Assembly (NCBI GenBank): GCA_030220185.1
Contig: JASPKZ010008348.1
Coordinates: 124,001 to 188,000, forward strand
DNA from: Diploptera punctata
Lineage: Eukaryota > Arthropoda > Insecta > Blattodea > Blaberidae
Reading direction: 5' to 3'
Length of the DNA: 64,000 nucleotides
The notes beneath the pieces were generated by a model. It worked only from the letters and a program-made list of their open reading frames with translations, had not been told where the DNA came from and searched no databases. How positions within the stretch are numbered: position 1 is the stretch's first letter; every line of letters starts with the position of its first letter. Positions 53,282 to 63,496 of this stretch are shown here, one piece after another. The translations under genes and the position numbers were made by a program.

Positions 53282-53880
53282 TAAGTTATGTAGGTAGGAA
53301 ATAACACTATGAGGTTTACTTATTTTAGGAATTCTCACTATGAGGTATATTCATTAAGGTAGAATATGTTTATCACTCACCTCATATTGTACTTCTTATT
53401 TGATTATAAACTAGTTTCGGAACATAGTTTCTGTTCCATCCTCAGTATCATCACGACCGTTCTTCTGTCGTCTTCAAGATGACAGAACAACGGTCGTGAT
53501 GATACTGAGGATGGAACAGAAACTATGTTCCGAAACTAGTTTATAATCAAATAAGAAGAACAATATGAGGTGAGTGATAAACATATTCTACCTTAACTAT
53601 GAGGTTTATTTTAATTTTGTTGAGTTGTTTCTTGACTCACCTCATACTTCTTAACTCCCTCGCAGATCCAGATTTCATCACTGTATTTGTGACATTCTCA
53701 ATGCTGTTCACGTTCACAACTGATGTCCAGTGGTCTGCAGGAGAGGAGACCATTGGATGTCAGTTGTGAACGTGAACAGCATTGAGAAAGTCACAAATAT
53801 AGTGACGAAATCTGGATCTTCGAGGGAGTTAAGAAGTATGAGGTGAGTCAAGAAACAAAACAAAAAAAAAGGAAACATCT
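53282..53880. mobile_element. Penelope hairpin with a second hairpin nested in it
   Basis: The outer unit starts TAAGTTATGTAGGTAGGAAA at 53283 and resumes at 53609; its arms pair around 53740. The inner unit (53319-53595) is flanked by ACTATGAGGTTTA (53306-53318, 53596-53608). Both are snapback structures of different Penelope subfamilies. Confidence 0.88.
53502..53544 (+). ncRNA. Hammerhead ribozyme motif (stem II GGAAC/GTTCC)
   Basis: ATA, CTGAGGA, T, GGAAC-agaaactat-GTTCC, GAA, ACTAGT, T, TAT. The core is canonical; stem I has 3 bp. The inverted arm near 53410-53455 is its mirror. Confidence 0.72.
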
Positions 53881-53934
53881 TACTTCATAAATAGTTGTGT
53901 CCTATTTGAACAAGTGCTTTTCAAAACTGTTGAA

Positions 53935-54149
53935 TTTTATAAATCAATGGTAAAGAGAAAAAAAATTGCCTGAACCAGGAATCAAACCCGAACCTTTAGC
54001 TTTCCGTGTTAACACTAAAGGTTTGGGGTTCGATTCCCGGTTCAGGCAAAAATTTTTCTCTTTACCATTGATTTACAATAATTTAATTGTGTTCATTAAT
54101 TTACTTATTTTCATCATAGTAATAGCTTTAGCTTCTCAATATTAATTTA
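53935..54149 (+). repeat. Palindromic tRNA-like halves
   Basis: Inverted and direct halves of the GCTAA-family tRNA-like unit meet at about 54005 (CTTTCCGTGTTAACACTAAA). Outer arms are AATCAATGGTAAAGAGAAAA and complement. It ends ATATTAATTTA at the Harbinger site. Confidence 0.65.
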
Positions 54150-54177
54150 GGGTCGTATGCAAATACATTACTCTCTA

Positions 54178-54402
54178 ATATTTAATTTTAGGAAGTTATA
54201 TTTTGAGGTTTTTTTAATTATATTATTTTTGGTCTGGACATCTTACCTCAATATTAATGTTGATTTGTTCTTGGACATGTTTCAAAACAATTCTGTTTTA
54301 TCGTCAGCTTTCCCAGACGATAAAACAGAATTGTTTTGAAACGTGTCCAAGAACAAATCAACATTAATATTGAGGTAAGATGTCCAGACCAAAAATAATA
54401 TA
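54178..54402. mobile_element. Penelope snapback hairpin with 13-bp TSD
   Basis: Flanked by ACATTACTCTCTA (54165-54177, 54403-54415). The arms GGTCTGGACATCTTACCTCA and complement fold over CAGCTTTCCCAGACGATAAA. The left side alone carries the TTTAGGAAGTTATATTTTGA terminal block. Confidence 0.88.
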
Positions 54403-54548
54403 ACATTACTCTCTACTCAAATTACTTCCAATCACTGGTGAGCTGAGATCGAATTAACGGCCGCCTTAACCGGTCATGTATGAATGTTGACGTTTTCGTA
54501 ATATTGGCAACGAATTACCCAGAATTCTCAGCGATAAAACCACTTCCG

Positions 54549-54740
54549 TTATTTTCGTCTGCTATAGAGGAATGCATTTATGCTTGCATCCTGCAAATAA
54601 TACCATATATAAACACGTCTGCGACGCTCAATATTACGCCGATTCTCCTGTTCTTCCAGTTGAATTCTTTGGTAGACTCTATCAAATTCCTCTTCTCCGC
54701 GTATACCGAAAACATGATCGAAGTCTTCAAGGTCCGACAT
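54549..54740 (-). pseudogene. Harbinger-derived N-terminal ORF (H3)
   Basis: MSDLEDFDHVFGIRGEEEF, RVYQRIQLEEQENRR, RRRRVYIWYYL and a basic end. It is open across its length, as in H2. No catalytic part is present. Confidence 0.6.
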
Positions 54741-55259
54741 ATTGGATAAGTTTCAAACTACATCGGTTCCCTTCGGGATTTTCACATAAGTTTATATCTT
54801 GAGCTACGATCTTAAGCTACCTTGTCAGGTAGCTTACAATTATTACCGCGTGAATAGATTTCTGAGTAAGAAAAATGTGTTTGGATAAAACTTTATCAGC
54901 AGAGAACGCCTTTTACTGTCTAATGCGTTCAAACATTCGACCCTTAATGTTGAATTTTATGTTGTCAGCCCTGGATGTTGACCAAAGAACTTGTAAATTA
55001 GATCTTTTTGCCTGGGAATTTATTTTAATGTCAAGTTAACACCAAAAATGATTACATCCTAAATAAACGAACGAAAACTATTTTACTTTCGCAGAGAAAA
55101 ATTAATGTCTGAACTGGGAATCAAACCGCACACCTCCAATTAATTTTTCGTTCCAAAAAATAAATGTGTCCAGGACTGGAACATGTTAGAATAAATATAA
55201 CATCAAAACAATAAAAACTAGCAAAAATGAGAACATTGATGAAAAAATCCAAAATATAC

Positions 55260-56135
55260 CGGATAAAATGTCCAATGAATGAATGAGTCACTTCTTATCT
55301 TACCTCATACTTTATCTTTTTTTTTTTAAACATGTGAACTGCAATTTTCAAGAGGAGTCCCTTGTATCTTCAGCCGACATTATGACTATCAGTTTTTTGT
55401 TGGAATTTTCATCTATAATGTTGCCATCTGGTGCTGATTTTATGAAGTTTGAAATCAAGTCCTGTTCATCGGGAATTTCAAAGTTCATGGATCTAAATTT
55501 GTTCTGAATATATATCTTCTCCCAAACTGTCAGTTCTAAAGATTTTTCCAAATGGTTTAAAAGTTTAGCCCCTTTTTAATTTCATGATTCACCAACAAAC
55601 TATGTGCTGCAATAGCTGATTTTTCAATTTCACCATTTTTAATATTTCTAAAGTGTTCCTTTGTGTGAGTGTCCAAATTCCTTTTTGTTTTTCCTATATA
55701 CATTTTATTGCATTCTTTACAACTAATTGATAAATTCCACTATGAACAGATAAAATGTGCTGATTGTGATAAGATATACATACGGAAAACAAAAAGAAAC
55801 TTCATATTTGAAGAGAAAAATTATATGCTCAGACCGGAGCTCGAACCCAGGACCTTTGGTGACCTGGTCTGTGTATAATTTTTTCTCTTCAAATGTGATT
55901 TATCCATCATTGAGATGTATGAAATGAATAATAAAAACATTGAAAGAGAAACTTGACCATTAGAAAGAAACAACACATAAATGTAAAAAATGGAGAAATA
56001 GAAAAATCTCCAGTAACTGTTCACATTTGGTTGGAAAACCATAAAATTTATATAAACACAAAGTTATTAAAACAGTTGGGAGAAGATCTACATCCAGTAA
56101 AACAAAAATAGGAAGCATTCAGAAGAATCATTAAA
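55260..56135. mobile_element. Penelope minus copy, short plus pieces and a tRNA-like element
   Basis: A minus copy (55265-55740; LTVWEKIYIQNKFRSMNFEIP), then plus ADCDKIYIRKTKRN (55741-55805), a GAAGAGAAAAATTATATGCT tRNA-like unit (55806-55945), and a plus Penelope tail to about 56130. Confidence 0.68.
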
Positions 56136-56144
56136 CTAAATAAA

Positions 56145-56690
56145 TAAATCACTGGCACTATTGAACCCATAGATTCATGGTCGCACAAGACATAAGCTCT
56201 CCATACATCCCTATCCTGAGCTAATGTTTTCCAATCATCCCATGTATAATCTACTACCCTCAAATCATGGATAATGTTATTCTCCCACCTCATTTTTTGG
56301 TCTACCAACTGGGCATTTTCCCTCTGGTTTTCCTACAAGAAGCTTCCATGCACGTCTTTCATTACCCATTCGTGTCACATGTCCTGCCCATCGCAGTCTA
56401 TGAGACTTAACTGTTCATATTATATTGTTTATTTTTTATTTCACTCACCTCATACTTCATACCCCTTGCAAACCCAGGGTTTCGTCACATCATTTGTGAC
56501 ATTCTCAATGCTGTGTCACGTTCACAACTTGTTCTTATTATATCTGGTTTCTTATAAAGACCATGTAGTTCACTATTATGTAAGTCTTCATTCACCTGTC
56601 TGTTCATCTCTCTTTAGTGCAAAAATTTTCCTAAGATCTTTATTCTAAAATACTCGTAATCTCCTTTCCTTCCTTAAAATATCAAAATCC
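56145..56690 (-). mobile_element. LINE-A 3' fragment with partial Penelope insertion
   Basis: The minus strand has DLRVVDYTWDDWKTLAQDRD and DVWRAYV. An insert at about 56416-56528 is one arm of the U3/A8 hammerhead hairpin family, between TTC(A/T)TATTATA repeats. Confidence 0.75.
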
Positions 56691-56900
56691 ATAGATTCAA
56701 ATTTCACTGGATGAATTTTGAAGTTGCCAATGAGCAAAATTTAATCTCAAAGTTCATTAAATCGGCACTAGATGGCAGTATGGAAGATGATGGCAATGAG
56801 AGAATTTCAACAGGTGGAGTTTTGGCTGAGGATAGAGACGATGCCTTTCAAACTGGTTCTGTGAAAACACAAATCTTTGTAATTATTGCCTGAGAAATAT
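56690..56900 (+). mobile_element. Penelope 3' tail (plus)
   Basis: NFEVANEQNLISKFIKSALDG is read in frame, then a decayed ribozyme with CTGAGGATAGAGACG. It is truncated at both ends. Confidence 0.6.
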
Positions 56901-56929
56901 CTTGGATATATGGTGGCCAGAGATTGTAA

Positions 56930-57240
56930 CAAATAAAGAACTTTGAAGAACAACAAATCAGAATGAAATTTGTAAAAATATTAAATTTAGAAAGTGGAAA
57001 TGGGTTAGTCATGTGTTAAGGAGAAAGAATGACAATATCACAAAAATAGCATTTGATTGGAACCACCAAGGATTGAGAAGGTGAAGAGGAAGACCCAGGG
57101 CAACATGGAGTAATACCATCAGGGATGAAATTAAGGCATTGGCAAACAACAGAGTGCTTTGTTAAGCTTTTATCAAGGCCCTATGCTTTCCAGTGGAGTG
57201 ACCAGGACTACTACTACTACTGCTACTACTACTTCAAAAC
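56930..57240 (+). mobile_element. LINE-E tail with (CTA)n end
   Basis: KWKWVSHVLRRKNDNITKIAF, then RGRPRATWSNTIRDEIKAL and a CTACTACTACTACTGCTACT run. This is a LINE C-terminus different from LINE-A to D. Confidence 0.65.
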
Positions 57241-57655
57241 AGGTTTTTATGAGGCGAGATATAAAAAGAATGCTAAAGTTTTATAAGGTAATGGCAGTTC
57301 CCATTGTGACATATGGATCAGAGAATTGGGCCATGAATAGATCAGACAGAAGATTACTAGAAACATCAGAGATGAAGTTCCTTAGATATATTGCAGGATA
57401 TACTCTAAGAGACTCACATTCCTAGTGAAACAATTAGGCAAGAACTCAAAATTTTTAATCTAAATAAAAAAATATAAAACTATAAACAAAAATGGCGTGA
57501 ACATATTTAAGAATGGACTCTTCTGGGCTAACAAAAAAGCACTGTTGTACCAACTTCAAGGCTATAGAGATGTGTGATGTCCTAGAAGACGATGGGAAGA
57601 TGAATTCTAAGAGCGGAACAGACTGACGGCCTACCATAAAGTCGATGATGATGAG
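57240..57655 (+). mobile_element. LINE-B/C-type tail fragment
   Basis: VMAVPIVTYGSENWAMNRSD, EMKFLRYIAGYTLRDSH, then broken frames and GTCGATGATGATGAG at the end. It is 5'-truncated. Confidence 0.7.
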
Positions 57656-57935
57656 ATATAAAAAGGGAAAATAATATTGACTCCCATAAGGGTTGAGAAT
57701 GGCTGAAGCTCAACAGTCAAGAAGTAATCTTGAAAAAGAAGAACCACCTGTGAAAAAAATATAAGAAATTCACATATCACCCCTGGGTACATAATAAATT
57801 TCAAAATATATTTGAGAAGTTTAATATTAAATTAGCACCAAAAAATAACTACAGTTTAAATAAACTAATAAAAACCAACAAAAATGAAAAAAAACTGATA
57901 AAAATAAAAAGTCAGGAATATATCAAATTGAATGC

Positions 57936-58271
57936 ATGGGTTGTGAAAAGATATATATAGGGAAAACAAAAAGAAACCTAAAAATTAGAACCAAAGAACA
58001 CATAAGAAATATTAAAAATGGAGAAATTGAAAAATCTGCAGTTGCTGCTCATCTTTGGTCTGAAAAACATAATATAAATTCAGACACTAAATTATTAAAA
58101 CAGTTAGAAAATGCAAAAGAGCTGACTATTTGGGAAAAAATTTATATTCAGAAGAACAGAAACAGAGTTATGAATTTTGATATTCCGATGGAGGGTGACC
58201 TTGTTTGGAGGTTCTTTGGCCAACCACAGGATGGAGCTGACATCGACATCCAGGTGGTGCAACATAAATAA
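57936..58271 (+). pseudogene. Penelope GIY-YIG endonuclease C-terminal fragment
   Basis: MGCEKIYIGKTKRNLKIRTK, then KSAVAAHLWSEKHNINSDTK, ELTIWEKIYIQKNRNR, MNFDIPMEGDLVWRFFGQPQ. YIG and the downstream Arg are present; the GIY part is just upstream in a shifted frame. It is about 112 codons, the usual size of the family tail. Confidence 0.75.
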
Positions 58272-58287
58272 AACCAGTCTGGGAAAG

Positions 58288-58321
58288 CTGACGATAAAAC
58301 AGAATTGTTTTGAAACATGTC
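58288..58321 (+). ncRNA. Hammerhead ribozyme motif (stem II AAAACA/TGTTTT)
   Basis: CTGACGA, T, AAAACA-gaat-TGTTTT, GAA, ACATGT, C. Core, stem II and stem III are perfect; stem I is not clear beyond G/C. Mirror copies lie in the 54178-54402 hairpin. Confidence 0.68.
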
Positions 58322-58439
58322 CAAGAACAAATCAACATTAATATTGAGGTAAGATGTCCAGACCAAAAATAATATAATCCAATGTTGTTACTATTATATA
58401 AGTCTATGAGATTGTGATTGGATGGCAGTAGAAATGCTT

Positions 58440-59080
58440 TTAAAATTTTTATTGGAAATTGTTAGGGCAAAGACTTTGGAACACTTAGGCATAGGTGGGA
58501 AGATAATATTCAAATGGATTTTGGAGATATGAATTGGATTGAACGTCTGGGGATAGGGACTTGTTACTATGTAGTTTCCAGAAACCATAGAGTCATTATG
58601 GAATCAATTAAACATTGTGATAATGTAAATGAAAACAAGTGAAAGTTCTATATGTGGAATGGGATTCTAATTTAGGACAGTTATTATCATCCGTCACAAA
58701 TTAGGACTTTGTAGACTTGTTTCGACCCCATCTAGCAGTCTTTTAAGAGGTCTTTCTGGTCGACGATGTCCTTGGGGTTTATATTGCATTATCATTTTTG
58801 GGATTCTTCAATTATCCATTCTTTTTACAGGGTCAACAAGTTTAATTTATATCTGTTGAGTTTTTCTTCTACTGATTTTACTTCTAATTGTTATAAAATC
58901 TCTTCATTCTTTTTTCGATCTAAAAGAGTGTATCCTGCTGTTCTTCTGAGAAATTTAATTTCCGTTGCTTTGATTCTACTCCTGTCTGTTTTTCTTAATG
59001 TTCAAATCTTACTTCCATATAAAAGGGAGGGTAATGCTAAAGTATTATGTTTTTATTCTTGTGGATTATTGTACTAATTT
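58440..59080. mobile_element. Two LINE tails, one plus and one minus
   Basis: Plus: RHRWEDNIQMDFGDMNWIERL (about 58485-58560), a LINE C-terminal remnant. Minus (58700-59030): TDRSRIKATEIKFLRRTAGY and TLLDRKKNEEIL, a LINE-B-type tail. Both are decayed. Confidence 0.6.
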
Positions 59081-59199
59081 AGCTTTTAATGTATTGTTTA
59101 TTATTGTTAAGATTTGTGTAAATTTGGTGATTTTCTTGTTCACATCTTTTTCACTTTGATAAGATATTTCTTTATCAAAAGATTTCGGATGGTATTAAA

Positions 59200-60235
59200 C
59201 ACCATAAATATTGTTAATAAGTGACCAAATTTATTAATAATAATTAATTAATGGACTGGGTGCCAACCAAAATTTTGGTTTTGTTATGTCACCACTAGAG
59301 GTTACAACAATCACAGTGTGCTTGATACCTCACCTCTAAGAAGACTTCTTCACTTAGAAGACTGAATATGATGTGCGGGTTAGGAACCACGCTACTACTA
59401 CCATTTGTGGCATTTATTAACCGCGCTACTACTACCATAAATCCGGGATCGGGTTTTGTTATTGCTGTCTCTATTAACGTGGATCTGATTTCCTGCAAGG
59501 TTATCAATCACGAAGTTGCTTGCCTTGGGCCCATAGAAGGCAGCAATTGATTCATCTTTCTCTCTCAGATATATTGACATAAATAAATAATGATTCTCAA
59601 ATACATAGAGTGAGTGAAAATGATAATAATTGTCATTCAAGAGAGCTAAACAGCATAATAGCAAGGGAGCTGGAAATAATTTCCTGCGTGAGTGAATTTC
59701 CGTATAGGATAGAAAACAACTACGTGCACATCAATAAAGCAGCAGATAAATAAAAGATGACCTTTAATAGAAACAAGTAGTCTGAATTAAAAACAAATTA
59801 ACAAAAAGACTTCGATCATTCAATGAAAAAACAAAATATAAACAAATAAATAACGATATTCTTACAATAGAAAAATCCACACCATACCTCACGCTACACT
59901 CATACTTGCGTCCGAATCAGGGACCACTTCTTCCCTGGTCTGCCGGACCAACTAAACCTCGCGGACTGGATGCTGATTCAAACTTTGAATCTGCTCAAAG
60001 AACTGAACGATAACTGCTTGAATGATAACGTTCTGCTAGTGCACCACGTATATGAAGGTTCCGAGGTAGAGGGGAGATGCGCCATAGACATTGCGCCGCG
60101 GGAAGGGTAAAGAGTAGAGAGAGGGGGTAAATACAAGGAGAAAGGGATATTGGCATAGTTCATAAATATTCCAGTGTAGGGAGGAGAACGACGTTACAAT
60201 AATGAGCCGAAAAACACACTTTCGGTTCAATGAAG
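59200..60235. other. Unclassified segment, possible LTR or unknown transposon
   Basis: It has a short internal duplication (CGCTACTACTACCAT at about 59388 and 59423) and GC-richer sequence near 59880-60120. A tRNA-like box is not seen. The segment is bounded on the right by a Penelope terminal block at 60240. I see no RT or integrase motif. Confidence 0.3.
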
Positions 60236-61019
60236 CATCTTGAATTAAATCTCATAGTGATTTTTTCCTATAAAAGTTCAATATAAGCACAGCATATTTA
60301 GAAACTACAAGGAATTGAATTTTCAGATATGATATTTGATTTTTAGAGAAGCACCTTTATTGCATCCACCCCTTAATTTACAAATGTGTCTGTCCATTCC
60401 CAACTCAGTACACTTTGTTTTGACTTAGTAACGTTGTAAATTTTCAATTTATGCGCCACTTTAGCAGACCAGACATGTAATTGTATTGTGTTCAGGTGAA
60501 TGATTACAATGAAGAGAAAAAAAAGATGAAATCTGGTGGGTATCATAAGATTGTGCCAAGAAAATAGAATAACAGCCAATTAAAAAAAAAATGTTCTAAG
60601 CATAAGAAAATAGCATAATGACGTTGTTCTTTAGTTACAATTCCTATGTGCCAATTGTTTTTCAGAATAAATTAATGTTATATTGTTTTATTGTTGAATT
60701 AATTTATTGCAATTTTGTTATTAAAATCTGCATAAAATTGAGGTAATAACAAAATAGCTGTCAATTGACTTTTTAGGAATAAACACTAAGGCTGGATTTC
60801 TCAACCAAAGCATAAACCACGACTCTGATTTTCCAGTTTTTTATTGTTTCCATAACAACTATAAAAATGACTGAAAATTCACAGAAACCATAGACTTGAT
60901 TCAGACATTTGTTTTTGTAATTAACAGCCATAGATTTTCAGTTTTTATGGTTGTTTTTGGAAACAATAAAAAAAAATTTGAAAACTGCAGTCATGGTTTA
61001 GACTTTGGTTAAGAAATCC

Positions 61020-61840
61020 ACCCTAAGAGGTATTTAGATATTATGAGTTAGATATGCACTATTCACCTCATATTTGTAGCTTTTTTGAAGACTTAAGTTT
61101 CAATGCCTTAGGTGTCATTGTCAATTCTTTCTAACTGTCAAAAACAGCAGATGGTGATCCTTTAGGTTGATTCTTGCTCCCTCTGTTAGCTGACTGATGA
61201 ACTTCTAAATCAATTTTTTTTTTCTCCGGGAATTTCAAAGTTCATTATTTTCTTTCTATTTTTGTGAATGTAAATTTTCTCCCAAATTGTGAGTTCCTTA
61301 GATTTATCTAAATGTTTAAATTTTGCATTTGTTTCAATTCCGTGTTTTTCAGACCATGCATGTGAAGCTATTGCAGATTTTTCTATTTTTCCATTTTTTT
61401 TTACATTTCTAAGGCATTCTCTCAATCTTGTATTCAAGTTCCTTTTTGTTTTTCCTATGTATATTTTTTCACAATCTTTGCAATTAATTTAAAAAATTGC
61501 TGATTTTTTGCCGTCTTCAATCTCTTCATTTTTGTTGGTTTTAATTAATCCATTCAGGCTATAATTGTTTTTTGGTGCTAATTTAATGTTACATTTTCTG
61601 AAAATTTTTGAAACTTATATGCCAAAGGATGATATGTAAATTGCTTAATTTTTTTTACTAATTCCTAATATCTGTCTGAAGGGTACTTTAAGTTATTTTT
61701 TGTTTTTGTGAATCTATTTATTTTCTTATGAATCATCTTTTCTTGAAAACCGTTCTCTTTTGCTATGTTTAATGTGTTTTTTTTTTTCTCTGTATTAAAA
61801 TTTTCCCTGCTCATGGGAACATTCACAAGTCTGTATGTTA
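61020..61840 (-). mobile_element. Penelope copy (minus), longest upstream extent
   Basis: The minus strand covers a short end of the RT region (to about 61840), GIY-like start, RLRECLRNVKK, EKSAIASHAWSEKHGIETNA, WEKIYIHKNRKK and MNFEIPGEK, then the 3' UTR with a U3/A8 hammerhead at 61087-61127. Frames are mostly kept in the tail. Confidence 0.75.
61087..61127 (-). ncRNA. Hammerhead-like motif, U3/A8 variant (stem III ACTTAAGT)
   Basis: Minus strand: GAA, TTGACAA, T, GACACC-taa-GGCATT, GAA, ACTTAAGT, C, TTC. Stems I and III are good; stem II has two internal mismatches. Confidence 0.55.
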
Positions 61841-62089
61841 AACTATTAAATACCGCATGTTCATGTGCAATGTGGTTGAAACCTGTTGCTTTAATATAAG
61901 TATCTGTATGAGTTTCCTTTCTGTAAATTCCAAAATTGTTACGCCTACATTAGGCCTAACTTCGATAATAATAAATACTATAAAAAACCGATAAAGGATT
62001 ATATCAGAAAGTAGGAAATAAATAACCGCATTGAAATACAATTTAGTCTTTTCTCAAGGGACCTTTTTAATATAAAAAAGCTAGTAAAA

Positions 62090-63480
62090 ATCTATAAGGT
62101 TTTATATCCTGGATCAAACCATGTCACAAGATTCCAGGATGTAAAGTCATATCAACATTATTTAGTCAGAAAGATCAGAGATGTCCACATTAGATAAGGG
62201 TAAGTGGAGTTGCAATAAGAGAAAGTGGGACAAAGTTTCCATTTTGACATAGATGAAGGTTGAACTAGATCAGGTGAAAGAGTAAGTGAAAACCGATGGA
62301 AAAAACCCCACATGTATTGAAGGAAAAAGCTAACTTTCCACCCAAGTTTCCCCGATTAGAAAGTTAAAAGTTTATCATATAAAACGCGCGAATTTTTACC
62401 AAAAAGACAGAACGGTGTGGGGGGAACGAAGGGGTTCGGTCCCCTGGGGACAGGCAGCAGTTCGACATGGGTAAGACATCATTTCTTTGTTCATAAAATG
62501 GTCATTTTAACTTCATAAATTTAATTAAAGGACCCAATGGTCCAAAGTACTTGGAATGATGACCAAAGTTGATTCTTTTGCATTATATTAAAATAATTAT
62601 GTTATCTCTTTTTTTTTTTCTTAAAAAAAAATTTTAGCATTACAATATTTTTGAATATGTTTACGTTTAACAATGTGGCGATTTCAGCTGTTTTTAAATG
62701 ACTGTTTTATATGTTATTAATATATCTTCATGTTTGATTTTATCTCAATAAATTATGTTTATTTTTCGTTTACTATGATTTAATATGTGTATTTCACATG
62801 TTTTAGAACTTTTCCTCCAAAACCAAGGCCAACCGCTCGGGCCAAATACAACCTAAACAATAGGGAACGTAACGCTACCGTTACGCAGGGGCTTAACAGA
62901 CGCGCCCGCGTAACATTCTGGTGAACTAGCGGTGGGATATTCGTGAAAATAATGTTCTATTATGATTCACGGATAAAAGAAACGAACCTTAGGGCCGGTT
63001 TCACCAACATCGGTGAAATTTAACCTTCACGACGAGTTACATAACCGGGAGAAAAATAACTAAGCGTGTTTGCGTTTCACCACGCCATATAACACCGACG
63101 TAAACAAACGGGCGGTTTACCGTTAAAATTATTTTGAATCGTATATTTCTCATACCTCATATTCAAGCGGAACAAATTTGTAGGAGGGGAAAGAAATGCT
63201 ATTGGTTGTTACTTATCGCGTTACCATAGAAACCTAAATAACACATTGAACCAACACAAACACGTTCCACAGATCACGTATATTAGTACACGTGGAAAAT
63301 TTGCCAGAAATAAAGAACATGTCCAACGAAAGATTTTCAAAAACTATAATAGAATTAATATAGAAACGTTGAAACTATAGGAAATAAGAAACTATCCATA
63401 AAACATGCGTAACGACGAAAAATATTTTTTCTTGATTAGGCCTGTTTTTAAATTAACCTAATGATTGATTTAAAAACACT
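62090..63480. other. Low-repeat stretch with locally raised CpG
   Basis: No repeat family of the window is recognised. About 62820-63260 has more CG dinucleotides than elsewhere (ACGCGCCCGCG, ACGTAAACAAACGGGCGG). AGGGCCGGTTTCACCAA at about 62991 resembles the end of a MITE seen in insects. It could be a promoter region of a gene to the right; this is only a guess. Confidence 0.3.
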
Positions 63481-63496
63481 TTTACATTAATATAAT

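Larger units (their letters stand above)
54150..54943. mobile_element. PIF/Harbinger deletion derivative, copy H3, with Penelope hairpin
   Basis: GGGTCGTATGCAAA and CAAACATTCGACCC ends with TTA on both sides (54147-54149, 54944-54946). It is interrupted at 54178-54402 by a Penelope hairpin with its own duplication. The minus ORF at 54549-54740 matches H2. Confidence 0.87.
57780..58378 (+). mobile_element. Penelope 3' part with GIY-YIG and hammerhead
   Basis: From the RT end (NKNEK-like) through GIYQIECMGCEK and IYIGKTKRNLKIR to the tail. The endonuclease frame is open to 58271. The hammerhead core at 58288-58321 and the terminal block follow. It has no inverted arm, unlike most copies. Confidence 0.8.

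Noticed and set aside
59200..60235. Solo LTR of an LTR retrotransposon
   Set aside because: Neither TG/CA ends with a target duplication nor a polyadenylation layout could be fixed by eye; left as unclassified.
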